18,957 nt of DNA from Desulfobacterales bacterium (GCA_029933295.1 JAOZOL010000020.1:1-18957); one strand, 5' to 3'. Positions 1 through 8,001 are shown, numbered from the stretch's first letter. The notes: generated from the letters alone by a model not told the origin. A program made the numbers and translations.

Positions 1-703
1 TGGGCACCCAGTAACGCATACCAATATTAATGGATGAATCCGCATAGGCTTCAATGCCGACCTGGGGTAACGGATCGGCGTTGATATTGGAAAATGAACT
101 TAAGGCTTCATTTATAATCTTGATCGCTTTTTCAGGATCATCGTCATATGAAATACCTATGGTGCTTTCAACGACCTTGTTTTCAAATGAATTGGTCAGG
201 ACCTCGCCTACAATCTGTTTATTGGGAATCGTGATCCGTTCGCCGTCTTCGGTTGATAAAATCGTTGTCGCCAGCGTAACCTCTTCCACCACGCCGTTGA
301 TACCGAGTATTGAAATGGTATTTCCCACCACAAACGGCCGCGTCATAATAATTACAATGCCTGCCCCATAATTGGACAGGGGGCCCTGCAACGCAAAACT
401 TGCGCCAAATGCCATGGCGCCTAACGCGGCAATCAAAGGCGCAATGGAGATACCGAACTTGCCCAGCGCCATAATAACGACAAAAGTCACGATGACAAGT
501 TTGGTGATACTACCCAAAAATTTTGCCAATGTGACATCAATGCCCTTTTTTTCACATATCCGGACAACAATTTTTGAAAGCCGGCCGGCGATGTAAAAAC
601 CGATGCCGAGAATAATCAAAGCGCCAAGGATCTGAAAACTGTATCTGACGCAAAAATCAATAACGATTGTCACAATTTTCTGGACTTGTGTTAATTCATC
701 CAT
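1..703 (-). CDS. MscS-family mechanosensitive channel (3' end outside the window)
   Basis: This gene encodes a small-conductance mechanosensitive channel of the inner membrane, which opens under membrane tension and lets solutes out during hypo-osmotic shock. The visible 234 residues hold three hydrophobic helices (about residues 15-35, 62-80 and 88-110). The third is the Gly/Ala-rich pore helix (GASFALQGPLSNYGAG), followed by the MscS beta domain (VVEEVTLATTIL, then the conserved ITIPNK) and the start of the C-terminal alpha/beta domain. The start ATG is preceded by AAAGGAGG at 711-718. It begins 27 bases after the PLP enzyme gene stop, so it is probably the third gene of that operon. The length fits short MscS (about 280 aa); the last 40-50 residues lie beyond base 1. 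The family call is secure; a specific solute role is not known. Confidence 0.93.
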   Translation of the reverse strand, partial: MDELTQVQKIVTIVIDFCVRYSFQILGALIILGIGFYIAGRLSKIVVRICEKKGIDVTLAKFLGSITKLVIVTFVVIMALGKFGISIAPLIAALGAMAFGASFALQGPLSNYGAGIVIIMTRPFVVGNTISILGINGVVEEVTLATTILSTEDGERITIPNKQIVGEVLTNSFENKVVESTIGISYDDDPEKAIKIINEALSSFSNINADPLPQVGIEAYADSSINIGMRYWVP

Positions 704-730
704 CTTCGTTCCTCCTTTAAAACGTATTTT

Positions 731-2152
731 TTATACAACTGTATAAAAATAATCAAGATAGCCGTAAAGCAGTTCGGAAACCATCTGGTTGCTTTCAACG
801 GTTCCGGCCATGCCATACAGTGCAGTGGTTTCCGCAACAGTTCCGGATTTTGATTTTGCATATTCGACCCCGGAATGCAGATCGTTAATCAGCTGATCCG
901 CAATACCCGGCACCTGTGTTTGAGGCATGGTTACGCAAAAATGCAATGCCGGCGGCAATTGCAGCACATTAAACCGCCAGCCCTTTGTTTTCATAAAATC
1001 GTTTACATGAAACACATCTATTTCTTTTGATCGAAAACTGATTACAAACGTCGGCTCACCGATGAGAAGCAATTCCGGGATATCATCAATCCCCTGCTTG
1101 ATTTTATCAGCCACAGTCATAATTTCCCTGGCAGCCTTCATATATCCTTCTTCACCCAGATATACCATGGAAGCCCAGGTGGATGCCGTCAGCCCGCCGG
1201 ACCGGCTTCCGGATGAAGAGGGAGACACGTAAATACCGCCGGGAAAATCCGGCACATTAAAATATTGATATTTGCGTAAATTTTTATTGCGATACAGGAC
1301 AACAGATGTGCCTTTAAGTCCAAAGCCATATTTATGAGTATCGGCCGACATGGAGGTTACACCAGGCAGACGGAAATCAAATATTGGAATATTATAACCG
1401 AGTTTTTCAATCCATGGAAGAATAAACCCTCCCAGGCACCCGTCCACATGAAACCCGATGTCATGGGCCAATGCAATTTCTGAAAGTTCCTCCAACGGAT
1501 CAATGAGCCCGTAGGGATAGTTTCCCGCACTGCCGATAATGGCAACGGTATTTTTATTAATAGCAGATGCCACAGCGTTGGGGTCAACACGGAAATCCGG
1601 AAGTTCAACCGGTATATCAACAACTTTAATTCCAAAATATCCGCCCGCCTTGTCAAAAGCAGGATGGGCGGTCTTTGGCTTGATGATTTCAGGTGCTGTG
1701 ATTCCTTTTTCTTTATATGCGTGGTCCCTATAGACTTTCATGGCCATGATAATGCTTTCCGTACCGCCGGAAGTAACAGTGCCGCAAACCGTGTCCTCCG
1801 GATTTACTTTCTTCACCGCATCTGCGTGTAATATCGATGCCGCCATTGAAACAATCTCACTTTCAAATTTTGACATACTCGGACATAAATCCGCCTGAAT
1901 GACATTGACATGGGAAAACAGAGAAAACACATTATTTAAAAACGCCCGATGCTCATCTGCGGCATGGTAGAACGTTCCGGAAACTTTTCCGTTTTTCCAT
2001 TTTGCGTTTTCCTCTTCGGACATGGTTGATAATTCACTAAAAATATCCTTCTGTGCGCGTCCTTTTTCAGGGATCTGATGATAACTTTTAAACCGGCCCT
2101 TGTAAGGTTTGAAAGGGTCGATATTTTGTTCTTCGATAGTTTGATCTGGCAT
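731..2152 (-). CDS. PLP-dependent lyase/decarboxylase, sphingosine-1-phosphate lyase family
   Basis: This is a 473-aa fold-type I PLP enzyme of the group II decarboxylase superfamily, closest by motif to sphingosine-1-phosphate lyases. Visible signatures are TSGGTESI at 127-134 (phosphate binding), His163 in TAHPAFDKAG (ring stacking), Asp237 in HVDGCLGG (pyridine nitrogen), Lys274 in SADTHKYG (Schiff base) and a GSRSGG segment after it. S1P lyases cleave phosphorylated long-chain bases to phosphoethanolamine and an aldehyde; eukaryotic ones are membrane anchored, while this protein has no N-terminal membrane helix and looks soluble, as in bacterial homologues. The start has a GGGGGAAG ribosome site, 12 bases after the kinase stop. 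The pairing with an upstream kinase suggests a phosphorylated amino-alcohol or other phosphorylated substrate, but the true substrate cannot be read from the sequence. A glutamate- or tyrosine-decarboxylase-like role is the alternative. Confidence 0.85.
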   Translation of the reverse strand: MPDQTIEEQNIDPFKPYKGRFKSYHQIPEKGRAQKDIFSELSTMSEEENAKWKNGKVSGTFYHAADEHRAFLNNVFSLFSHVNVIQADLCPSMSKFESEIVSMAASILHADAVKKVNPEDTVCGTVTSGGTESIIMAMKVYRDHAYKEKGITAPEIIKPKTAHPAFDKAGGYFGIKVVDIPVELPDFRVDPNAVASAINKNTVAIIGSAGNYPYGLIDPLEELSEIALAHDIGFHVDGCLGGFILPWIEKLGYNIPIFDFRLPGVTSMSADTHKYGFGLKGTSVVLYRNKNLRKYQYFNVPDFPGGIYVSPSSSGSRSGGLTASTWASMVYLGEEGYMKAAREIMTVADKIKQGIDDIPELLLIGEPTFVISFRSKEIDVFHVNDFMKTKGWRFNVLQLPPALHFCVTMPQTQVPGIADQLINDLHSGVEYAKSKSGTVAETTALYGMAGTVESNQMVSELLYGYLDYFYTVV

Positions 2153-2164
2153 AAATTCTTCCCC

Positions 2165-3775
2165 CTATGTGTTTAATGCTGAAAATATCTTTTTGTTTTT
2201 CTTAAACAACTGCCGGTACTGAGCGTATAATTTGTCATAAACAGGTTTATTTGCTTTTTCCGGTTCAAAAATTCGCTTAACCCTGACAAGGTCAGGGAGC
2301 TTTTCAATATCAAGCATTCCCAGTGACACAAAACCAAGCAGGGCTGTCCCACGGACTGTTGTATTAATCGGATCATCCACCTGATGAATCGGAACGCCCA
2401 GGACATCTGAAAAAATCTGGGTCCACAAATCAGAAAGCGCCCCGCCTCCTGAAAACCGGAAACTTTCTATTGATTTACCGATAAATTTTTCAACCGGCCC
2501 GCATGTCCACCGGTTATTGAATGCAATCCCTTCCATAATCGCGCGTGCCATATGGCTTCGATTGGTCTGTAAGGAAAGATTCATAAATCCGCCGCGCACA
2601 TTCGGGTCCTCGCAGGGCACGATGGAACCGTTCAACCAGGGCAAAAATATAACGCCCCCGCTGCCGGCCGGCGCTTTTGCAGCAATGGCATTAAACCGGT
2701 TATATACATCATCCGGCACAGCGCCAGTATTGAATTCATCTTCGGCATAGATTAAATTTTCCAAAAAAAACTCGACACACTTGCCACCGGCCCCCTGTTC
2801 GCCAAACAGCATATATCTTGACTCAAACGGACTCGGCAGGGATGTTATCATATGCAGCAAGTCGGTTTTCATAAACGGAATATGGCATGTCATATACATG
2901 GATGTGCCGACATAAATAATCGGATCAAAATCCTTAACAGCGCCGGAGCCGATAACCGAAGCATTGGAATCACTGACTCCGGAAATCACCTTTGTTTCGG
3001 GGTTTAAGCCGAGTTCCCCGGCAACAGACGCCCGCAGGGTCCCCACAATTGCGTTATTGGGGATAAGATCCGGGAACTTGCTTTTTTCAATGCCGGCAAG
3101 ACGCAGCAGATCCTCGCTGTATTCCGTGTCCCCCCATTGCCGGTTTTTAACAATCACAAACGGTGCCATGGTTTTCTGGGTTGCTGTAATTTTTCCGGTC
3201 AGACGCGCGGTCAGATAATCCATGGGCTCTAAAAATTTATATGTTTTTTCAAAAATATCCGGTCGTTCATTTTTAATAAAAAGGACGTGTCCCAGAGAAT
3301 CCACACCGGACTGGGTTGGCGCAAGGCCGGTGGCCCTGATCCATTTAATCAGTTTTAACAGCCCATAGCCCTGTATACTTGGAAATCCGCTTGAAATTTT
3401 CCGATTATACGGCCCTCCCCGGCTGTCAAGCCAGTGTACGGCCCGCATCAGTGGCTCTCCATGCTCATTTACCGGCACTACAACCGACCACTGGGAATCA
3501 CAACTTACAGCAACAATATCGTCTATACAAACATAGGATTCTGCGACAACTTGTTTCACAACACGTCTGGCAGCATCCCACCATTGCTCCGCATCCTGCT
3601 CAGCCCCGCCATCCGGCAGCAAATATGTCGTTATACGTTCATCCGAACTTGAAACAACCACCCCTGTATCCGATACCAGTGCCGCCTTAAGCGCACCACT
3701 GCCCAGGTCAATCGCTAAAACATATCGTGATGAATCAGATACAGGTTCTATCTTGGTTGTATTTTTATGCGTCAT
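2165..3775 (-). CDS. FGGY-family carbohydrate kinase (xylulokinase-like)
   Basis: This 536-aa cytoplasmic protein is an ATP-dependent sugar or polyol kinase of the FGGY family. The N-terminal ASKHA domain opens with YVLAIDLGSGALK (about residues 18-30, phosphate loop with Asp23). The second half carries GVSDSNASVIGSGAV, which holds the likely catalytic acidic residue, and the adenosine-binding FSGGGALSDLW. The length is normal (480-550 aa). Xylulokinase and related pentulose or autoinducer kinases are the nearest general match, but substrate specificity cannot be assigned. It is the first gene of a leftward operon with an S1P-lyase-type PLP enzyme and an MscS channel, which is an unusual partner set. 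The start is placed at ATG 3775, seven bases after AAGGAA. A perfect TTGTCA/TGACAA palindrome lies at 3785-3800, immediately before that site, and probably acts as the operator. Confidence 0.88.
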   Translation of the reverse strand: MTHKNTTKIEPVSDSSRYVLAIDLGSGALKAALVSDTGVVVSSSDERITTYLLPDGGAEQDAEQWWDAARRVVKQVVAESYVCIDDIVAVSCDSQWSVVVPVNEHGEPLMRAVHWLDSRGGPYNRKISSGFPSIQGYGLLKLIKWIRATGLAPTQSGVDSLGHVLFIKNERPDIFEKTYKFLEPMDYLTARLTGKITATQKTMAPFVIVKNRQWGDTEYSEDLLRLAGIEKSKFPDLIPNNAIVGTLRASVAGELGLNPETKVISGVSDSNASVIGSGAVKDFDPIIYVGTSMYMTCHIPFMKTDLLHMITSLPSPFESRYMLFGEQGAGGKCVEFFLENLIYAEDEFNTGAVPDDVYNRFNAIAAKAPAGSGGVIFLPWLNGSIVPCEDPNVRGGFMNLSLQTNRSHMARAIMEGIAFNNRWTCGPVEKFIGKSIESFRFSGGGALSDLWTQIFSDVLGVPIHQVDDPINTTVRGTALLGFVSLGMLDIEKLPDLVRVKRIFEPEKANKPVYDKLYAQYRQLFKKNKKIFSALNT

Positions 3776-3784
3776 TTAAGTTCC

Positions 3785-3800
3785 TTGTCAGAAATGACAA
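3785..3800. promoter_or_regulatory. Perfect 16-bp palindrome ahead of the kinase operon
   Basis: TTGTCA-GAAA-TGACAA is a perfect dyad with 6-bp arms and a 4-bp centre, only 10 bases upstream of the kinase start codon and next to its ribosome-binding site. Size and position fit a repressor operator. The regulator is unknown and no regulator gene lies beside it in the window. Confidence 0.5.
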
Positions 3801-4037
3801 CAATCTTCTGCTGAATCAGCACCCAGTTCCCCTGAATATTGAAAACAACAGCGACCGCGTAAAAAATTTTCTGTCGGAGAAATTACCGAAATAGCGTAAT
3901 TAATTGAAGCATCTCATCAAGCATTTTGCGATTTTTTATGTTTGCGTCCTAAGAATACAAAAATTGAAAAAGAAAATTTATCATAATGAATCATAGTTTG
4001 ATTACAGAACAAAATCAAACAATAAACAAATCAGGGT

Positions 4038-4075
4038 AACCGCATTGGGGGCTAAATCCGGTTAAAAATGCGGTT
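4038..4075. repeat. Inverted repeat AACCGCATT / AATGCGGTT
   Basis: Two perfect 9-base arms (4038-4046 and 4067-4075) enclose a 20-base loop; GGT and AACC extend the arms with one bulge. There is no T-run on either side, so it is not an obvious intrinsic terminator. It lies about 110 bases upstream of the plus-strand flavin oxidoreductase and could be an operator or a structured leader. Confidence 0.45.
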
Positions 4076-4185
4076 AACCTGTCGATTCACATCACGCCTC
4101 TTGACAGACAGACGTATATCTGCAAAATTTCAATTTCCGGAAACGCTATGACATTTATTTTAAAACAAATCTCCAGGAGGACAAC

Positions 4186-5148
4186 ATGTTAAAAACAAAA
4201 ATCACTGAAATGTTTGACATCAAACACCCCATTGTCGGCGGTGCCATGATGTGGATATCAAGGGCTGAATATGTGGCTGCCATGAGTGAGGCGGGAGGCT
4301 TGGGTATCATGGCTTCTGCCAATTATAAATCCAAAGAATCTTTTGCCCAGGCCATTGAGTCGATGAAAGCACTCACAAACAAACCCTATGGCGTTAATAT
4401 CAACCTGTTCCCTGCCATGACCCAGATTGACAACAATGAATACATTGATGTGATGGCCGACAACGGTCTTAAAATCGTGGAGACATCCGGTCATCATGCA
4501 CCTGAGGAGCTTGTTGCCCGCTTCAAGGATCTTGGTATGAAATGGATTCATAAATGTGTGGGTGTCCGTTATGCAAAAAAAGTCGAGGCCATGGGCGCAG
4601 ATGTTGTCACGGTGGTGGGATATGAAAACGGCGGTGCCACGGGCAGGCTTGATATCGGGACCATGGTTTTGGTGCCGGTTGTTGTTGATGCAGTCAATGT
4701 GCCGGTCATCGGCGGCGGCGGAATATCCGACGGACGTGGCCTTGCTGCTGTATTGTCACTGGGCGCGGAAGCGATCATTATGGGAACACGTCTTCTGGTC
4801 ACCAAAGAAGCACCGATTCACGACAATATCAAAACCGCCCTGCTAAACGCTTCGGAACTGGATACCATGCTGGTCATGCGATCTTTAAACGCAACACATC
4901 GTGTTCTAAACAATGTAGCCGCTAATAAATGTCTCGAACTTGAAAACAACAATGCTGAGTTTATGGAAGTGTATGAAGTCATCAAAGGTGAAAATGCCAA
5001 AGCAATGTATGACGAAGGGGATGCGGACAAGGGGATTCTTGCCTGCGGCCAGGGAATCGGCCTGACCCATGATATTCCGACTCTTAAAGAACTTTTTGAT
5101 CGAATGACAACTGAAGCTGAAGGGGTGCTGCAGAAATTTTCAAAATAA
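4186..5148 (+). CDS. FMN-dependent nitronate monooxygenase / FabK-type oxidoreductase
   Basis: This 320-aa soluble TIM-barrel flavoprotein belongs to the nitronate monooxygenase (2-nitropropane dioxygenase)/enoyl-ACP reductase II family. The start shows the family opening KHPIVGGAMMWIS, followed by GGLGIMASAN. The centre has ETSGHHAPEEL with the conserved His region, and the FMN phosphate site follows as VPVIGGGGISDGRG and LGAEAIIMGTRLL. A C-terminal ACGQGIGL segment is typical of the nitronate monooxygenase-like branch. Members oxidise alkyl nitronates or reduce enoyl-ACP with NAD(P)H; which reaction applies here cannot be told by eye. The ATG is preceded by AGGAGG at an ideal distance. It is a single-gene unit, divergent from the kinase operon and convergent with the polyferredoxin gene. 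Confidence 0.85.
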   Translation: MLKTKITEMFDIKHPIVGGAMMWISRAEYVAAMSEAGGLGIMASANYKSKESFAQAIESMKALTNKPYGVNINLFPAMTQIDNNEYIDVMADNGLKIVETSGHHAPEELVARFKDLGMKWIHKCVGVRYAKKVEAMGADVVTVVGYENGGATGRLDIGTMVLVPVVVDAVNVPVIGGGGISDGRGLAAVLSLGAEAIIMGTRLLVTKEAPIHDNIKTALLNASELDTMLVMRSLNATHRVLNNVAANKCLELENNNAEFMEVYEVIKGENAKAMYDEGDADKGILACGQGIGLTHDIPTLKELFDRMTTEAEGVLQKFSK

Positions 5149-5188
5149 AAAGATAAATTAAATATTCGTCATATATACCGAAAAGGCC

Positions 5189-5205
5189 GGGTCTGCTCCT
5201 GACCC
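5189..5205. terminator. Possible weak shared terminator hairpin between convergent genes
   Basis: GGGTC (5189-5193) and GACCC (5201-5205) form a 5-bp stem with a 7-base loop in the 106 bases between two convergent genes. There is no long T-run, so termination here is uncertain. Nothing else structured was seen in this gap. Confidence 0.25.
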
Positions 5206-5254
5206 ATTTGAAATTTACAGGATGTGTCGAATAATGTGGTGTTGTGTTGATGTC

Positions 5255-6094
5255 TCACTGACCTTTTTTACACCGGCCAAACCCAAAAGCAAGCGCGCCT
5301 CCGGTTTTTCGGCAGGCATCCACACAATCACCGCAATTAGTACACTGTGTTTCGATTCTGCTGTTTAATCGCTTGGGATTCAGATCAAGGGAACAGGCTT
5401 TTTGGCATGGACCTGGTGCCTTGATTCCAACACACTTTTCTTTTTCAAAAACGACTTTAAGCCGAAAGGGGTTGAACAGCCTGGCAACAATCAGAAGAAC
5501 GGATTGCGGACAAAACCAGCGGCACCACAAACGGGTACGAAATAAAAATTCCACCAGCAGAATTGCCCCGATAAACCAGATTGCAGCAGGCAATTGTTTT
5601 TGAATTAAAAAATATTGAAAAATATTCGAATACTGAAACGACAAGGACGTCAGGTTTAAAACCGGTGAACGGCAAAAAACAAAAACAATCAAAAAACCTG
5701 CGCAAAAGACAACCGCTTTAACAGCAAACCCGTTTTTGAAAATTTTATAAAGGCTGAATTTCCAGGGCCAAACCCGGCAGGCGAGACGATTGACCAGTTC
5801 CGACAACAGCCCAAAGGGACAAATCCAGGAGCAGAAAACAGTCCCCAGGCAAAATGCAATAGCCAGAACCATGCCGGCGCTGATCAAAAGTCCCACCGGC
5901 AGATACCGGTTCTTAACGGTCACCTGTAAAACAGCAAGCGGATCTGAAAATGTCAAACTTCCGACATGGATATTTAAAAAATTCCCCCAGATAAAACTGA
6001 ACCCTTCGGCGTTCAGTATGGGAAGCATAATAAAAACAACAGCGACACCCGTTTGTATTGTTCGCCGCCAAATGCGAATATTAATTTTATTCAT
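5255..6094 (-). CDS. NapH-like membrane polyferredoxin (4Fe-4S)
   Basis: This is a membrane iron-sulfur protein of the NapH/CcoG-like type, 279 aa from the chosen ATG. Four or five hydrophobic helices are visible (about 12-28, 68-95, 125-145, 165-190). They carry the family's paired CxxxCP motifs, CSWICPFG and CRWFCPQS. The C-terminal cytoplasmic part has one complete cluster motif, CTNCGDCVDAC, and a less regular Cys group (CVGIKAPGPCQKAC). Such proteins pass electrons between the quinone pool and soluble or periplasmic partners. An in-frame GTG at 6163 would add 23 residues. ATG 6094 is preferred because it overlaps the stop of an upstream 34-codon frame (AATGAATAA), a typical coupling arrangement, although it has no ribosome site of its own. 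It is the last gene of the minus-strand run; its redox partner is unknown. Confidence 0.82.
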   Translation of the reverse strand: MNKINIRIWRRTIQTGVAVVFIMLPILNAEGFSFIWGNFLNIHVGSLTFSDPLAVLQVTVKNRYLPVGLLISAGMVLAIAFCLGTVFCSWICPFGLLSELVNRLACRVWPWKFSLYKIFKNGFAVKAVVFCAGFLIVFVFCRSPVLNLTSLSFQYSNIFQYFLIQKQLPAAIWFIGAILLVEFLFRTRLWCRWFCPQSVLLIVARLFNPFRLKVVFEKEKCVGIKAPGPCQKACSLDLNPKRLNSRIETQCTNCGDCVDACRKTGGALAFGFGRCKKGQ

Positions 6095-6191
6095 TTTGAA
6101 ATACCCAGACGACAGATAGCAACCCCAACCGAATAAAACCGCCGGACCATCCACCAATCCCACCCATTTTTCCGCCTTTGCGATTCATCAT
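6087..6191 (-). CDS. Candidate 34-aa coupled peptide upstream of the polyferredoxin
   Basis: A 34-codon frame starts ATGATG one base after the fusion gene's TAA and ends with a TAA overlapping the polyferredoxin ATG by six bases. A CCAGGA ribosome site lies in the end of the preceding gene. The peptide begins MMNRKGGKMGGIGGWSGG and continues with a short hydrophobic stretch (FIRLGLLSVVWVF), so it may be membrane-associated. No family is recognised. It could instead serve only as a translated leader that delivers ribosomes to the next gene, which lacks a good ribosome site; an N-terminally extended polyferredoxin from GTG 6163 would be in conflict with it. Confidence 0.4.
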   Translation of the reverse strand: MMNRKGGKMGGIGGWSGGFIRLGLLSVVWVFQNE

Positions 6192-6192
6192 T

Positions 6193-7164
6193 TTATTCCT
6201 GGCTGTCGATTAAATGCTTCACCCTGTTTTCAATTTCATCCCGAACATTTCTCATAAACTCAATGGGTTTTCCGGCAGGATCGGAAAGATCCCATTCTTC
6301 ATATTGAACACCCGAAATAATCGGGCATTCTTCACCGCATCCCATGGTGATGACCATTTCCGGTGTGGTCTGCGCTACCAAATCATCAATGGATCGAGGC
6401 TTTTGAAATGCCACATCAATTCCGGATTCCCGCATGACTTCTTCCATGATCGGATTAATATTTTCCGCAGGACGGGTTCCTGCGCTTAATGCATCAATTT
6501 TTCCTCCGGCAAAATACCGGGCAAAAGCCTTTGCCATCTGGCTTCGGCAGGCATTTTCACGGCAGGCAAACAATATTTTTCTCCTTTTTATCATCGGTTC
6601 CAGGCGATCCACCTCTTTTTTAATGTCTGCCATCACGGTTTCATGTTTTTTCATATCGCCAAAATCTTCAATCCGTCGGTAGGTCAATTTGCCATGAAAG
6701 TCCGCACCAATTGCATCAAAAAAATATTTTGCTGTTAGAATCATTCCCTCAAACAGGTTCTTTCCTCTGGTAGCCCCCACAGCCAGCAAAATACCTTTAC
6801 GATCCTGGCGCCCCGGATCGGTCAGGCCCAACTTGTATTTTCGTGACCAGAGGGTCTGACTCCTATCAATTAACGCTTTTAACTGGGCGGTGGCATTATA
6901 GAAATATATTGGTGTTGCGACTACAACCACATCTGCCCGTCGTAACAGCGCAAAAATCTCTTTGGTCATGTCATCGTCTTTTATGGAGCAGACTCCCTTT
7001 TTTTCACAATTCGTACACCCGATACAGGGTTTAATGTGTTTATCCGGCACATGAATCGCAAGTGTTTCCGCACCTCTTTTTTTGGCTTCATCCAAAAAAG
7101 CAGACAAAAGATAATTCGTATTCCCTTTTTTCCGCGGACTCCCCTGTAATCCAAGTACAAACAT
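6193..7164 (-). CDS. Fusion: iron-sulfur-flavoprotein-like FMN reductase + LMW-phosphatase-type arsenate reductase
   Basis: Two domains are joined in 323 residues. Residues 1-190 are a flavodoxin-fold NADPH-dependent FMN reductase with the FMN phosphate loop GSPRKKGNT (8-16). A compact Cys motif at Cys47, 50, 53 and 59 (CX2CX2CX5C) resembles that of methanogen iron-sulfur flavoprotein, which can reduce O2 and H2O2. Residues 195-323 are a low-molecular-weight tyrosine-phosphatase fold of the thioredoxin-linked arsenate reductase type. Its catalytic loop is Cys201-X5-Arg207-Ser, it has a redox pair Cys276/Cys280 in MGCGEEC, and a general-acid loop WDLSDPAGKP with Asp295-Pro296. Such reductases convert arsenate to arsenite. 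The start has AAAGGAG nearby. A dyad at 7228-7245 resembles those before rubrerythrin and rubredoxin. Arsenate reduction, a redox-sensing phosphatase or an O2-linked role are all possible. Confidence 0.85.
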   Translation of the reverse strand: MFVLGLQGSPRKKGNTNYLLSAFLDEAKKRGAETLAIHVPDKHIKPCIGCTNCEKKGVCSIKDDDMTKEIFALLRRADVVVVATPIYFYNATAQLKALIDRSQTLWSRKYKLGLTDPGRQDRKGILLAVGATRGKNLFEGMILTAKYFFDAIGADFHGKLTYRRIEDFGDMKKHETVMADIKKEVDRLEPMIKRRKILFACRENACRSQMAKAFARYFAGGKIDALSAGTRPAENINPIMEEVMRESGIDVAFQKPRSIDDLVAQTTPEMVITMGCGEECPIISGVQYEEWDLSDPAGKPIEFMRNVRDEIENRVKHLIDSQE

Positions 7165-7227
7165 AATAAACTCCTTTGATGGCTTTGAAAAAAATGCGAA
7201 ACGACTAAAATTGACAATGCAAAAGGC

Positions 7228-7245
7228 ATTAACGATAACGTTAGT
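7228..7245. promoter_or_regulatory. Operator-like dyad (copy 1 of 3) upstream of the fusion gene
   Basis: ATTAACGATAACGTTAGT contains TAACG-ATAA-CGTTA, an inverted repeat with 5-bp arms. It lies between the HEAT gene stop and the fusion gene start, 64-81 bases upstream of the latter. The same AACGNTAA core recurs upstream of rubrerythrin and rubredoxin, suggesting a shared regulator. Confidence 0.45.
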
Positions 7246-8001
7246 TCACTTAAGGCACTTTTCCGGTTTATCCGGATTGGATTTTATTATTTTTTCCAAC
7301 GCCTCTTTTGCCAGCAAACCAACCGTCACTGGTTTGAGCTGAAGATCATTGAAAAATAAAATCTGAGCATTGTCTTCACTTAAAGCCTTAAGAGCTGCTG
7401 CGGCAGGCAGGCTTTTAAAATTACCCAGCGCCCAGGCGGCAAACCCTCGGTGACAGGCATCAACGGATTTCAAAAATGGATAAATATGTGATTCGGTTTG
7501 AGGTAAAATTTCAGGCCAGGCCTGGGCAAGCCTGCCAATGCCCCAAACAACCCCCCGCTGCAACATCTCATGTTCCAGATAATTTTCATTTTCGCAGATA
7601 TAGGACCTTAAAATATTGCAAAACTCATTTGCCAGCCCTTTATGCATGGCCATAATTTCACCCATGGCCTCCGGCGATCCCCAGCCGATTCCCCCGGACT
7701 CATCATTTAAATTCCACATCAGGCGGCGCATGACAACACGGGCTGATTCCATATTTTCATCGGCAAGTTTAGAGGCAACACGACCCATGGCGGCGATGGC
7801 TCGCCATTTTATAAGTTCCTCCTTGCTGTAAAAAAAAGATAAAAAGGTATTAATACTCTGACGGGCAGGAAATTGACAAATGAATTCAAGGGATGCGGGA
7901 AAATCTTCTGCATTTAAAAGTTCGTAAATTTTTAATTTTAACCGCCTGCCCGTCAGTTTCACGACAGGCCTGCGCAAATCAATCGGATTTTTTTTTATCA
8001 T
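7246..8001 (-). CDS. HEAT-repeat protein, DVU0298 family
   Basis: This 251-aa soluble, mostly alpha-helical protein has HEAT-like helical pairs (for example IKWRAIAAMGRVASKL, RGVVWGIGRLAQAWP and RGFAAWALGNFKSL). It matches my memory of the DVU0298 family, found mainly in sulfate reducers and relatives. That family has no established biochemical role; HEAT repeats usually serve as protein-binding scaffolds. An in-frame TTG at 8019 could add six residues. ATG 8001 is chosen because TTG starts are rare and neither start has a strong ribosome site. The first 23 bases overlap the 3' end of a candidate small membrane peptide in another frame, suggesting translational coupling. It sits between the oxygen-defence genes and the fusion gene, in the same direction. 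Confidence 0.8.
   Translation of the reverse strand: MIKKNPIDLRRPVVKLTGRRLKLKIYELLNAEDFPASLEFICQFPARQSINTFLSFFYSKEELIKWRAIAAMGRVASKLADENMESARVVMRRLMWNLNDESGGIGWGSPEAMGEIMAMHKGLANEFCNILRSYICENENYLEHEMLQRGVVWGIGRLAQAWPEILPQTESHIYPFLKSVDACHRGFAAWALGNFKSLPAAAALKALSEDNAQILFFNDLQLKPVTVGLLAKEALEKIIKSNPDKPEKCLK

Larger units (their letters stand above)
3776..4185. other. Divergent intergenic region between the kinase and the flavin oxidoreductase
   Basis: These 410 AT-rich bases separate two divergent genes and so must hold both promoters. No convincing open reading frame was found. The visible structure is the palindrome at 3785-3800, the inverted repeat at 4038-4075, and a strong AGGAGG ribosome site just before the plus-strand gene. 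No clear sigma-70 or sigma-54 promoter could be chosen by eye. Confidence 0.6.

Noticed and set aside
54..596. Two plus-strand open frames (105 and 74 codons)
   Set aside because: They lie antisense to the MscS gene, whose reading frame has membrane helices, family motifs and a good ribosome site; the plus frames show no domain signal.
5262..5272. T-run CCTTTTTTACA near the polyferredoxin 3' end, considered as a plus-strand terminator
   Set aside because: It lies inside the polyferredoxin coding region (complement of its Lys-rich C-terminus) and has no stem directly before it.
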